Position numbers and translations under genes: made by a program. Shown here piece after piece: positions 1 to 4,972 of a stretch of 6,215 nucleotides of DNA; position 1 is the first letter of the stretch; the number at the start of each line of letters is the position of its first letter. Source of the stretch: DASPOJ01 sp049790315 (GTDB lineage Bacteria > Acidobacteriota > Terriglobia > Acidiferrales > UBA7541); NCBI GenBank assembly GCA_049790315.1, contig JBAQYV010000040.1:1-6215 (forward strand). The letters are read 5' to 3'. The notes under the pieces were generated by a model. That model did not search any database. It was given only the letters and a program-made list of their open reading frames with translations, and had not been told where the DNA came from.

Positions 1-70
1 CGTCCACGTCCACCCTTCTCCATGGCATCGTCCCCGGCCCCCTTCCCGGCCGGAAACTCTAACTCCAAGG

Positions 71-113
71 TGTAAAGGATGTCCTGGCAACCACTGTAAA
101 GGATGTCGTGGCA
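71..113. repeat. Tandem 19-bp direct repeats, insertion-sequence-end-like
   Basis: TGTAAAGGATGTCCTGGCA at 71-89 recurs at 95-113 with one change (TGTCC to TGTCG), giving a 24-bp period. Closely spaced repeats of the form TGTnAAnnATGTCnnGGCA are, from memory, typical of the terminal transposase-binding repeats of IS21- and IS481-like elements. No transposase frame lies beside them within the window, so this would be a solo end or relic. An element extending past the left edge cannot be excluded. The repeat is directly visible; the insertion-sequence assignment is inference. Confidence 0.5.
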
Positions 114-175
114 CCGTACACTGAAGGTCGCCATCTTCGCCCTCTCCGTCGCTTTTGCCTTTGCTTCCAACGCTG

Positions 176-230
176 GTCATCCCGAGCGAGTCCGCCGCGG
201 CGGACGACGAGGCACCTGCTGTGGTTTTGT
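176..230. repeat. Dispersed-repeat-like segment with 16-bp palindrome
   Basis: The segment begins GGTCATCCCGAGCGAG, passes through a perfect 16-bp palindrome GTCCGCCGCGGCGGAC at 190-205, and ends with CACCTGCTGTGGTTTT. The pattern TCATCCCGAGCG...GACCTGCT resembles a short imperfect inverted repeat that I remember as widespread in intergenic DNA of Acidobacteriota and other soil bacteria. The palindrome is certain; membership of a dispersed family is inference from memory. Confidence 0.4.
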
Positions 231-245
231 CCTCGCCCCCCCGGG

Positions 246-269
246 AACGCCAATCTCCCGATTGGCGTT
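246..269. repeat. Perfect hairpin, 10-bp stem and 4-nt loop
   Basis: AACGCCAATC at 246-255 is exactly complementary to GATTGGCGTT at 260-269, with the loop TCCC between them. There is no T-run on either strand after the stem, so an intrinsic terminator is unlikely. It lies just beyond a C-rich run (about 235-242) inside the repeat-rich left flank. The most likely reading is part of a dispersed intergenic palindromic repeat; function unknown. Confidence 0.6.
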
Positions 270-473
270 GTCACTCCCACTCCGCGAAAGCCCCCAGTTG
301 CGCCACAGACTCGGAAGCCCTGGGTAACAAAACGCAACCACCACCACACCGCTCTGCCGAAGGCGGATTGGCCCATTATTTGCCTTAGCAAAGTGTGGGC
401 CAGTTGGCTCACCTGTCGTCGTCTTGGTAGTACGGCTAGGAATGGCTGCGCGCCGTTTTAGAGGAGGCCTACA

Positions 474-502
474 GCAGGCATGGCAACATACCCATGCCTT
501 GC
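474..502 (-). terminator. Weak hairpin after the protease gene
   Basis: AGGCATGG at 476-483 pairs with CCATGCCT at 492-499 around an 8-nt loop. With one bulged base (T500), two further pairs extend the stem at 474-475 and 501-502. It starts 24 bases past the protease stop codon in the direction of transcription, the usual place for a transcript end. No uridine tract follows, so intrinsic termination is not well supported. It may only protect the 3' end or be incidental. Confidence 0.25.
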
Positions 503-525
503 GGGAACCGTGAGGTCAAATCTAA

Positions 526-1719
526 TCATTTCACGAACGTCGTCGACAGTTTTCCCGACACGGTGCGGGCAAACATCGGAGAATTGCGGTTGTCGAGCAC
601 CAGTATGTAATTTCCACCCGCTACAAGTTTCTGGTCAATAACGCAGTTCGCGGCATTGCACGAGTAGATTGGTTGCTGTTGGTTTCCAAAGAAGAGAGCC
701 AGTGTAATTTTGCCATCCATTCCGCCGGTTGAAGATACCTGCCCCTGAACTTTGGCATTGCTCATCGCGTTTGGATTTACCATGAAATTCCATTGTTTGA
801 GTTGTTGTGCGGGGACTGTGACGGAGCCATCTAGAACGTCGTTAGTAACGGTATTTTCGGCGGTGACATCTGCAAATGTCCGGGCGGTCCCTGAGTTCAA
901 ATAGGGCTTGGCCCAGTTAATTGGCACGGCAAAATTCAAGTTCTGACCCGCGACGGCGGTCGCAACTGACATCCCAACGACATTTCCATACGAGTCAAAC
1001 ACTGCTCCACCGCTTGATCCTGGGCTAACAGGATCGCTCATCTGAATGATTCCATTTCTTAGTCCGCTGACAATTCCTTCCGAAACCGTGTTCTGGAATC
1101 CTAGCGGCGAACCGATTGCCACCAAGTTCTGTCCCACTTTCACGTCGTCAGAGTCGCCAAGGCGAAGCACAGTCTTCGGGGGTGATGCCAGTCGAATTAC
1201 TGCGACATCGTGAGACACGTCGAAAGCGACTATGCCATTCACTTCGCTCCAAGTACCGTCACCGAATTTTGCTGTTGCTCTTACTGCTCCTCTAATAACG
1301 TGATAATTGGTCAGCGCAGTTCCATCGGCTGCGACCACAAACCCACTGCCCTGCTCGTGCATGTGCCCTTCGTCATCGAAAGTCTGTATCAAAATCATCC
1401 CCCCGCTCGCCTCTTGAAAAATGGTTTGCGTTGAAAGAACCACCGGCTGCGGAACTGCTGCGACACTGACCGGAGTGGGTTGAACCGACGCCGGGGAACT
1501 GGCCGAGGCTGTGGGCTGAGATTCTGCGGCCGTTGATCTTGCCGCGAAGGTATGCCAGCCAAGGAATAAGGCGACCGCAATGCCCAACCCTAGGGCAATC
1601 CAGCCGAGCGGCTTCGCCGGCGAAACCTCATTTGGGACATTTGAAGCGAGTCCGTGACCACACTTTAGACAAAACTTCGAACCCTCCGGCAGCTCGCTCT
1701 TGCACTTTGGGCAAAACAT
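526..1719 (-). CDS. Zinc-ribbon, membrane-anchored trypsin-like serine protease
   Basis: A 397-residue protein, probably a membrane-tethered endopeptidase of the HtrA-like S1C class. A zinc ribbon opens the protein (CPKC at 3-6, CLKC at 17-20), followed by one membrane segment at about 38-60 and a Ser/Ala/Pro linker at about 62-95. The trypsin-like domain covers about 98-275: GSGFVV at 124-129, catalytic His140 in TNYHV, Asp171 in HDVAVIRL and Ser236 in GSSGGA. All three triad residues are present, so it should be active. There is no PDZ domain. The last 110 residues look like a beta-sandwich, with an NFMVNPNAMSNAKVQGQ segment and a YILVLDNR strand as in GOLD-like C-terminal domains of acidobacterial secreted proteins. 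With the zinc ribbon cytoplasmic, the protease would face the periplasm. The ATG at 1719 has a GGAGAG site 6 bases upstream. It lies 49 bp after the SH3 gene on the same strand, probably one operon. The protease family is firm; the substrate is unknown. Confidence 0.9.
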   Translation of the reverse strand: MFCPKCKSELPEGSKFCLKCGHGLASNVPNEVSPAKPLGWIALGLGIAVALFLGWHTFAARSTAAESQPTASASSPASVQPTPVSVAAVPQPVVLSTQTIFQEASGGMILIQTFDDEGHMHEQGSGFVVAADGTALTNYHVIRGAVRATAKFGDGTWSEVNGIVAFDVSHDVAVIRLASPPKTVLRLGDSDDVKVGQNLVAIGSPLGFQNTVSEGIVSGLRNGIIQMSDPVSPGSSGGAVFDSYGNVVGMSVATAVAGQNLNFAVPINWAKPYLNSGTARTFADVTAENTVTNDVLDGSVTVPAQQLKQWNFMVNPNAMSNAKVQGQVSSTGGMDGKITLALFFGNQQQPIYSCNAANCVIDQKLVAGGNYILVLDNRNSPMFARTVSGKLSTTFVK

Positions 1720-1725
1720 GGTTCA

Positions 1726-1731
1726 CTCTCC
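1726..1731 (-). promoter_or_regulatory. Ribosome binding site of the protease gene
   Basis: GGAGAG on the minus strand ends 6 bases before the ATG at 1719. It supports this start, which is also required to include the first CxxC pair of the zinc ribbon. Confidence 0.65.
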
Positions 1732-1768
1732 ATTCTGTTAAATGCCAAATGACCTCGTCATTGACTGG

Positions 1769-2524
1769 CTAGTGTGACTTGCTATCCAATTGGTCTTTTA
1801 GATGTTTCGCGCACGCCTCGGCCGTTGTTTGGTCGCCATGCATCGTGTTCTTCTTGTTCACTGCGTACGCGAAGACGACTGCGCCAGTTCTCTGGTCAAC
1901 CATCTGAACGCTCGCGTCGGCATCTGAATGGATATCCCCCAAGAATGCTATCTTGGCCCATCCTGCCTTCTTGTCTTCGGAGGTCCCTGAGATTACGTAC
2001 ATCGCGCGCGTTTTGTCGGCCACGACGGTCAGGGGAACCTTCTTCGTTTCAAACGCAGCCGCCAAGTAGGTCTCAAATCCGCCCATCGGCGCGATGAAAA
2101 CTGAGTTGGGTACAACCTCAACAGGCGCCGTTTGAGGCTGTGTGGCCGGGGCTGGGATTGCCGCCTGCGCTGGGGTCGAAGTGGAAGATGGCGCCACCGC
2201 GGGCTGAGGTGCGGCAGTCGTTTGCTCGCTGGGTTGGGCGGCGGTCGGGACGGAGTCGATGCGTGAAATCAGGTAGGAATATACGTAGCCGACTCTGCCG
2301 CCTTGCGTCTGAATCCGAGTGAAATAGTCGCCGCTCAACAAAATCGTGAATTGCTCTCCACAGTGCAGAGAAGCGACAACGTCGGATGTTTTGGCGGCTT
2401 CTGCGAGGATCACGGTGTCCGTCGAGTGGCTTTGACAATCTATGTATCCCATGTCGTCCGCGTAGGCAGGGGCAGCCGCGAGCAAGCACGCCGCAATCAG
2501 AACGAGATATAAATTCCTCAGCAT
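1769..2524 (-). CDS. Secreted SH3-domain protein with conserved C-terminal domain
   Basis: A 251-residue exported protein. Residues 1-22 form a signal peptide (LYLVLIAACLLAAAPAYA, cleavage after AYA). Residues 26-87 look like a bacterial SH3 domain: LAEAAKTSDVVASLHCGEQF, then a YFTRIQTQGGRVGYVYSYLI strand pattern, with Cys30 and Cys55 possibly bridged. A Pro/Ala/Thr/Gln linker (92-139) follows. The C-terminal domain (140-249) carries VFIAPMGGFETYLAAAF, a YVISGTSEDKKAGWAK segment and a TGAVVFAYAVNK strand, then an AEACAKHLKDQL helix. I remember this domain from Acidobacteriota exported proteins; it resembles CsgG/LpoB-type envelope domains in style, but its role is unknown to me. Bacterial SH3 domains commonly bind peptidoglycan or peptides. 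Two ATG codons adjoin (2527 and 2524); the second is chosen because GGAGG lies 5 bases before it but only 2 before the first. The protease gene follows 49 bp downstream and may be a functional partner. Confidence 0.8.
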   Translation of the reverse strand: MLRNLYLVLIAACLLAAAPAYADDMGYIDCQSHSTDTVILAEAAKTSDVVASLHCGEQFTILLSGDYFTRIQTQGGRVGYVYSYLISRIDSVPTAAQPSEQTTAAPQPAVAPSSTSTPAQAAIPAPATQPQTAPVEVVPNSVFIAPMGGFETYLAAAFETKKVPLTVVADKTRAMYVISGTSEDKKAGWAKIAFLGDIHSDADASVQMVDQRTGAVVFAYAVNKKNTMHGDQTTAEACAKHLKDQLDSKSH

Positions 2525-2528
2525 CATT

Positions 2529-2534
2529 ACCTCC
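2529..2534 (-). promoter_or_regulatory. Ribosome binding site deciding the SH3 gene start
   Basis: GGAGGT on the minus strand is followed by A and two consecutive ATG codons. Only the second ATG (2524) has normal spacing, 5 bases from the GGAGG core; the first (2527) is too close. Confidence 0.65.
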
Positions 2535-2611
2535 GGCTGCCCGAGTAGACACCAAGCGCCTGATTCAGTTATTGAGTTTGGAAGCGCGAGGACGAATGGT
2601 ACGAACGGGCT

Positions 2612-2640
2612 ATTATGTACAAAACGTTATTATCTCGTAA
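2612..2640 (-). promoter_or_regulatory. Possible promoter of the SH3-protease operon
   Basis: On the minus strand CATAAT (2617-2612) resembles a -10 box, 5 of 6 to consensus. It sits 17 bases after TTACGA (2640-2635), a poor -35 match. It would give a leader of about 80 bases. The AT-rich stretch 2608-2650 is the only such segment between the divergent genes, so some promoter there is likely; these exact boxes are uncertain. Confidence 0.22.
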
Positions 2641-2650
2641 AAAGTATGGA

Positions 2651-2688
2651 CTGACGCGGACCGCTCGTCCTGGGTCGACCCATGTCAG
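2651..2688 (+). promoter_or_regulatory. Nested inverted repeats before the nuclease gene
   Basis: CTGAC (2651-2655) pairs with GTCAG (2684-2688). Between them lie two small inverted repeats: GGAC/GTCC (2658-2661, 2667-2670) and the perfect 12-bp palindrome TGGGTCGACCCA (2671-2682). As RNA this could fold as a small branched structure; as DNA the palindrome could be an operator. It ends 21 bases before the nuclease start codon. The pairings are visible, function is speculative, and such short stems also arise by chance. Confidence 0.25.
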
Positions 2689-2709
2689 AGAATAGAGCGG
2701 GAGACTGAA

Positions 2710-3129
2710 ATGAAAAAACGAACCAAGAAAGTCTCACAATCTTCCATCCAAGTAGTGACCAAGTACGGAACTATGTGGCGGCGGAACTCGAAGAACATAG
2801 CGCGCCTTCCTACGAGCAAGCAGGACGGCGGGAAGGGTGTCTATATTCTGTTCGATGGATCTATGCCTGTTTACGTCGGCAAAGGCAACATTAAGCAGAG
2901 GGTGTCGTCCGCAAGACGCGGTAGAAGGAAGCAATTTTGGGACCGCTTTAGTTGGTACGCGTTGAAGGACCAGAGAACGATGCATGACATTGAAGTTCTT
3001 GTTCTCAGGATGTTGCCGCGGTACTTCCGCGCGCTAACGGAAAGCAACGGCTACTTCGTAGATGCAAAGCGCATAAAAGTGAAACCGAAAGATAGAATCG
3101 CCGACTACATAACCCGCAAAATAAAGTAA
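2710..3129 (+). CDS. GIY-YIG-fold nuclease-like protein
   Basis: A 139-residue basic protein without signal peptide or membrane segment, so probably cytoplasmic. Residues 42-59 (KGVYILFDGSMPVYVGKG) match the two strands of the GIY-YIG fold: GVY at 43-45 and YVG at 55-57. Arg64 in NIKQRV fits the conserved helix arginine, Glu95 in DIEVLVL is a candidate metal-binding glutamate, and Asn113 in ESNGYF fits the conserved late asparagine. The set suggests an intact metal-dependent endonuclease core. The ends (1-40 and 118-139) are Lys/Arg-rich and may contact nucleic acid. It is a single-domain protein, far shorter than UvrC, and does not show the UPF0213/YhbQ arrangement closely. A GGGAG site ends 6 bases before ATG 2710. 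It is a single gene, divergent from the SH3 gene. Its GC content (about 51% by hand count over 2761-3120) looks lower than that of the lactonase, compatible with transfer. Its biological role is unknown: repair, mobile-element or defence functions all occur in this fold. Confidence 0.75.
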   Translation: MKKRTKKVSQSSIQVVTKYGTMWRRNSKNIARLPTSKQDGGKGVYILFDGSMPVYVGKGNIKQRVSSARRGRRKQFWDRFSWYALKDQRTMHDIEVLVLRMLPRYFRALTESNGYFVDAKRIKVKPKDRIADYITRKIK

Positions 3130-3346
3130 GAAATACACGGTTCTCGAGCAAGCGTATTCGAATGCTACCTCATACATACCTATTGACGTAGAGTAATCAT
3201 TCATGTTAAGCTCGTGCATGAGTCTGGCACAACCCTCCCCGATCACCAGCGCCTCCAAGAATTATCTGTCTTTTCCGCGTCCGTCGCCCGCCATTTCACC
3301 CGCTCAAATCCAGCCATTTGTGCATACCGCGTGCGGCAACCCTTCC

Positions 3347-3535
3347 AGAATCAGCACTTCCAAGAATTTTTCGATTTTCTGCATCTCGCTGATTCGCAAT
3401 GATTTGAACTCTACTAGAATCAATACTTCTGGGAATAAGGACTTAAAGTCTAATCATTTCAACACTTCCGGCTCAAAGGACTTAAAGTCGTTTAGAATCA
3501 ACACTTCCAAAAAAAACGGGAGGGGGGTGGGGTGG
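3347..3535. repeat. Degenerate 39-bp repeat array with G-rich end
   Basis: The decamer CAACACTTCC or a near variant begins at 3352, 3421, 3460 and 3499, three times preceded by AGAAT. The last three copies are exactly 39 bp apart. After the second and third copies the 14-mer AAGGACTTAAAGTC occurs identically (3437-3450, 3476-3489); it contains the inverted repeat GACTT-A-AAGTC. After the fourth copy comes an A8 run and a G-rich tract (3518-3535) of GGG, GGGGGG, GGGG and GG blocks. I remember similar strings (conceptual translation DLKSFRINTSKK followed by GRGVG) from spurious short proteins predicted in many Acidobacteriota genomes, which suggests a dispersed repeat family. The array is directly visible; family membership is inference. 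Confidence 0.65.
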
Positions 3536-3638
3536 CCCTCATTTCCGCTCCATTCCAATCAATTCCGTCGCAGTTCCGGTCGGCCTTCTCGCCGCCTTGA
3601 CAATCCCAAGCGCCTCCTCTACGTTGCCAGCGTTCCTC

Positions 3639-3644
3639 AGGAGG
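3639..3644 (+). promoter_or_regulatory. Strong ribosome binding site favouring a GTG start
   Basis: A full AGGAGG ends 5 bases before the GTG at 3650, in frame with the lactonase. The ATG at 3662 is 17 bases away and has only AGGTGA (3654-3659) close to it. This favours GTG 3650, though either codon could be used. Confidence 0.5.
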
Positions 3645-3649
3645 CCAGC

Positions 3650-4864
3650 GTGCAGGTGACGATGAGCGAGCCGGCGAAAATCATCACGAGACGCGCTGCG
3701 TCGCGCGTCGTGCTATTCCTGCTGGTTTCGTGTTTGGCTTGCGCCGGCGCGCGCGCGCAAGACTCCTGGGTTTTCATCGGCACGCATGTTGGAATGCCGG
3801 GCCGCGGCTTCTCCGTCGCGCGATTCGATTCGGAGACCGGTCATCTGAGCATGCCGCAATTTCTGCTTGAGGCCGATTCGCCCGGATATTTCGTTCTCGA
3901 TTCCTCGGGCCGCCATTTGTACGCGACGGTCTCCGAGAATTCCTATCGAGGCCAGCCGACCGGCGCAGTCACGGCATACTCCGTCGATCCGGAATCGGCG
4001 CGTCTCACGCTTCTCAACACCGTGCCGAGCAGCAGCGCGAATCCCGCGTATGTCAGTCTTGACGCCACCGGCCATACTCTCTTTGTCGCCAATTACACCG
4101 GCGCGACCATCGCGGCATTCGCGATCAATCCCGACGGCAGCATCGGCGAGCGCACCGCATTCGTTCAGTACACGGGCCACGGCGCCGATCCCGTTCGCCA
4201 GCCGCAGCCGCATCCCCACTCGCTGCGCGTCGATCCCACCAATCAATTCGTTCTCGTGCCCGATCTTGGTCTCGACGAAGTGCACATCTATCGCTTCAAT
4301 GCGGTCCTCGGCACGCTCACGCCCAACGATCCGCCATTCGCGCAATTGCCGCCGGCCACCGGGCCGCGCCACTTGATATTTTCCGGCAACGGTCACTACG
4401 CCTACCTGTTAAGCGAGATGGCCAGCACGGTCACGCTTTTTTCCTGGGACTCGACGCGTGGCGTTCTCACCGAGTTGCAGCGCGTCTCCACGCTTCCCGA
4501 CGATTTCAAAGCCCTTAGCACGGCGGCCGAGCTTCGCCTCGACCCCACCGGACATTTTCTCTACGCGTCAAATCGCGGAGCAAACACGCTAGCCGTTTTC
4601 TCGGTCGACGCAGCCACCGGCCAACTCACGCCCGTCGAGCAAGTGTCCACCGAAGGTAAATTTCCGCGCAATTTCGATTTCGATCCTAGCGGCCGCTTTC
4701 TGATCGTCGCCAATCACGATAGCGAAAACCTGGTTGTCTTCGCGATCGATCCCACCACCGGCCGGCTCACGCTGCATCAGCCGCCGGTTTATGTGCCGTA
4801 TCCATTCGCCGTAAGATTTCTGCCCGTGCCGCCGGCGCCGCTGATGGGCATAATTCCGCACTAG
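3650..4864 (+). CDS. Secreted lactonase-family beta-propeller protein
   Basis: A 404-residue protein (400 if ATG 3662 is used) of the 6-phosphogluconolactonase-like propeller family (YbhE/Pgl type, lactonase PF10282). A signal peptide ends near residue 37 (VVLFLLVSCLACAGARAQ, cut before DSW), so the mature protein is exported, unlike cytoplasmic Pgl of the pentose phosphate pathway. Repeated blade motifs follow: DSSGRHLYATV at about 84-94, DATGHTLFVANY at 138-149, HPHSLRVDPTNQFVLVPDLG at 188-207, a GPRHLIFSGNGHYAYLL block at 238-254, LDPTGHFLYASNRG at 297-310 and FDPSGRFLIVANHDSENLVVF at 344-364. The HPHS, PDLGLD, E-LRLDP and PRNFDFDPSGRFL segments are those conserved in the lactonase family, and the length is normal. 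Substrate is unproven; sugar-acid lactones are plausible beside the GH28 gene. The frame stays open back to 3203 through repeat DNA, but that extension would bury the signal peptide and is rejected. Confidence 0.85.
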   Translation: MQVTMSEPAKIITRRAASRVVLFLLVSCLACAGARAQDSWVFIGTHVGMPGRGFSVARFDSETGHLSMPQFLLEADSPGYFVLDSSGRHLYATVSENSYRGQPTGAVTAYSVDPESARLTLLNTVPSSSANPAYVSLDATGHTLFVANYTGATIAAFAINPDGSIGERTAFVQYTGHGADPVRQPQPHPHSLRVDPTNQFVLVPDLGLDEVHIYRFNAVLGTLTPNDPPFAQLPPATGPRHLIFSGNGHYAYLLSEMASTVTLFSWDSTRGVLTELQRVSTLPDDFKALSTAAELRLDPTGHFLYASNRGANTLAVFSVDAATGQLTPVEQVSTEGKFPRNFDFDPSGRFLIVANHDSENLVVFAIDPTTGRLTLHQPPVYVPYPFAVRFLPVPPAPLMGIIPH

Positions 4865-4972
4865 TCGCCGTGATGTGAAAGGGAACTCAAGCGAGAAAAA
4901 ATGTCGAGCGAAAGGGAATTCAGCGTCGGGGCGTATGCAACGCGAACGTGAATTGAGAGTTGAGATTTGGAA
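4865..4972. other. Convergent gap with a short direct repeat
   Basis: This 108-bp gap separates the stops of two convergent genes. GAAAGGGAACTCA at 4877-4889 recurs at 4910-4922 with one change (C to T), 33 bp apart. The right half is a purine-rich, low-complexity stretch of GAATT, TTGAGA and GGATTG words. I see no clear stem followed by a T-run on either strand, although a terminator would be expected here. Confidence 0.5.

Larger units (their letters stand above)
1..525. other. Gene-free, repeat-rich intergenic region
   Basis: No open frame here has a recognisable domain, a convincing ribosome site or natural protein composition. The candidate frames on both strands overlap each other and translate into Arg/Pro/Ser-rich sequence typical of noncoding GC-rich DNA. 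The stretch instead holds several short structured elements listed separately: direct repeats at 71-113, a palindrome at 190-205, a perfect hairpin at 246-269 and a smaller hairpin at 474-502. A further 6-bp stem (CCGGCC at 34-39, GGCCGG at 48-53) lies near the left edge. Positions 300-470 show nothing I can identify. The region reads as accumulated mobile-element and dispersed-repeat debris downstream of the protease gene. Confidence 0.6.
3130..3649. other. Gene-free region upstream of the lactonase
   Basis: About 520 bp between the nuclease stop and the lactonase start. One plus-strand frame is open from an ATG at 3203 straight into the lactonase, but its Ser/Pro/Asn-rich translation comes from repeats and precedes a complete signal peptide, so I treat it as noncoding. 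A 10-bp motif TCCAAGAATT occurs at 3254-3263 and 3359-3368. TTGACG at 3183-3188 looks like a -35 box, but no good -10 box follows. The degenerate repeat array at 3347-3535 is listed separately. Positions 3536-3638 hold nothing recognisable, though the lactonase promoter should lie somewhere in this interval. Confidence 0.6.

Noticed and set aside
384..412. Hairpin-like GGGCCAGTTGGCTC around 392-407
   Set aside because: The complementary arms leave only a two-base loop, too short for a stable stem of that form.
59..461. Overlapping open frames on both strands (59-412 minus, 103-327 and 108-461 plus)
   Set aside because: They overlap one another, run through palindromic and repeated DNA, have Arg/Pro/Trp-rich low-complexity translations and show no domain or good ribosome site.
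521..533. 13-mer TCTAATCATTTCA shared with 3449-3461
   Set aside because: One copy overlaps the protease stop codon and the surrounding bases do not match the 39-bp repeat, so a chance match is more likely than a repeat copy.
3034..3258. Minus-strand 74-codon frame over the end of the nuclease gene
   Set aside because: Largely the shadow of the GIY-YIG gene plus repeat-flanking DNA; no recognisable motif.
3347..3535. CRISPR array
   Set aside because: Copies are few, degenerate and partly irregular in spacing; the similarity extends across the whole 39-bp unit rather than leaving unique spacers, and no cas gene is present.
3713..4396. Minus-strand 227-codon frame inside the lactonase
   Set aside because: Arg/Gly/Ala-rich antisense shadow of a high-GC gene that itself has clear propeller motifs and a signal peptide.
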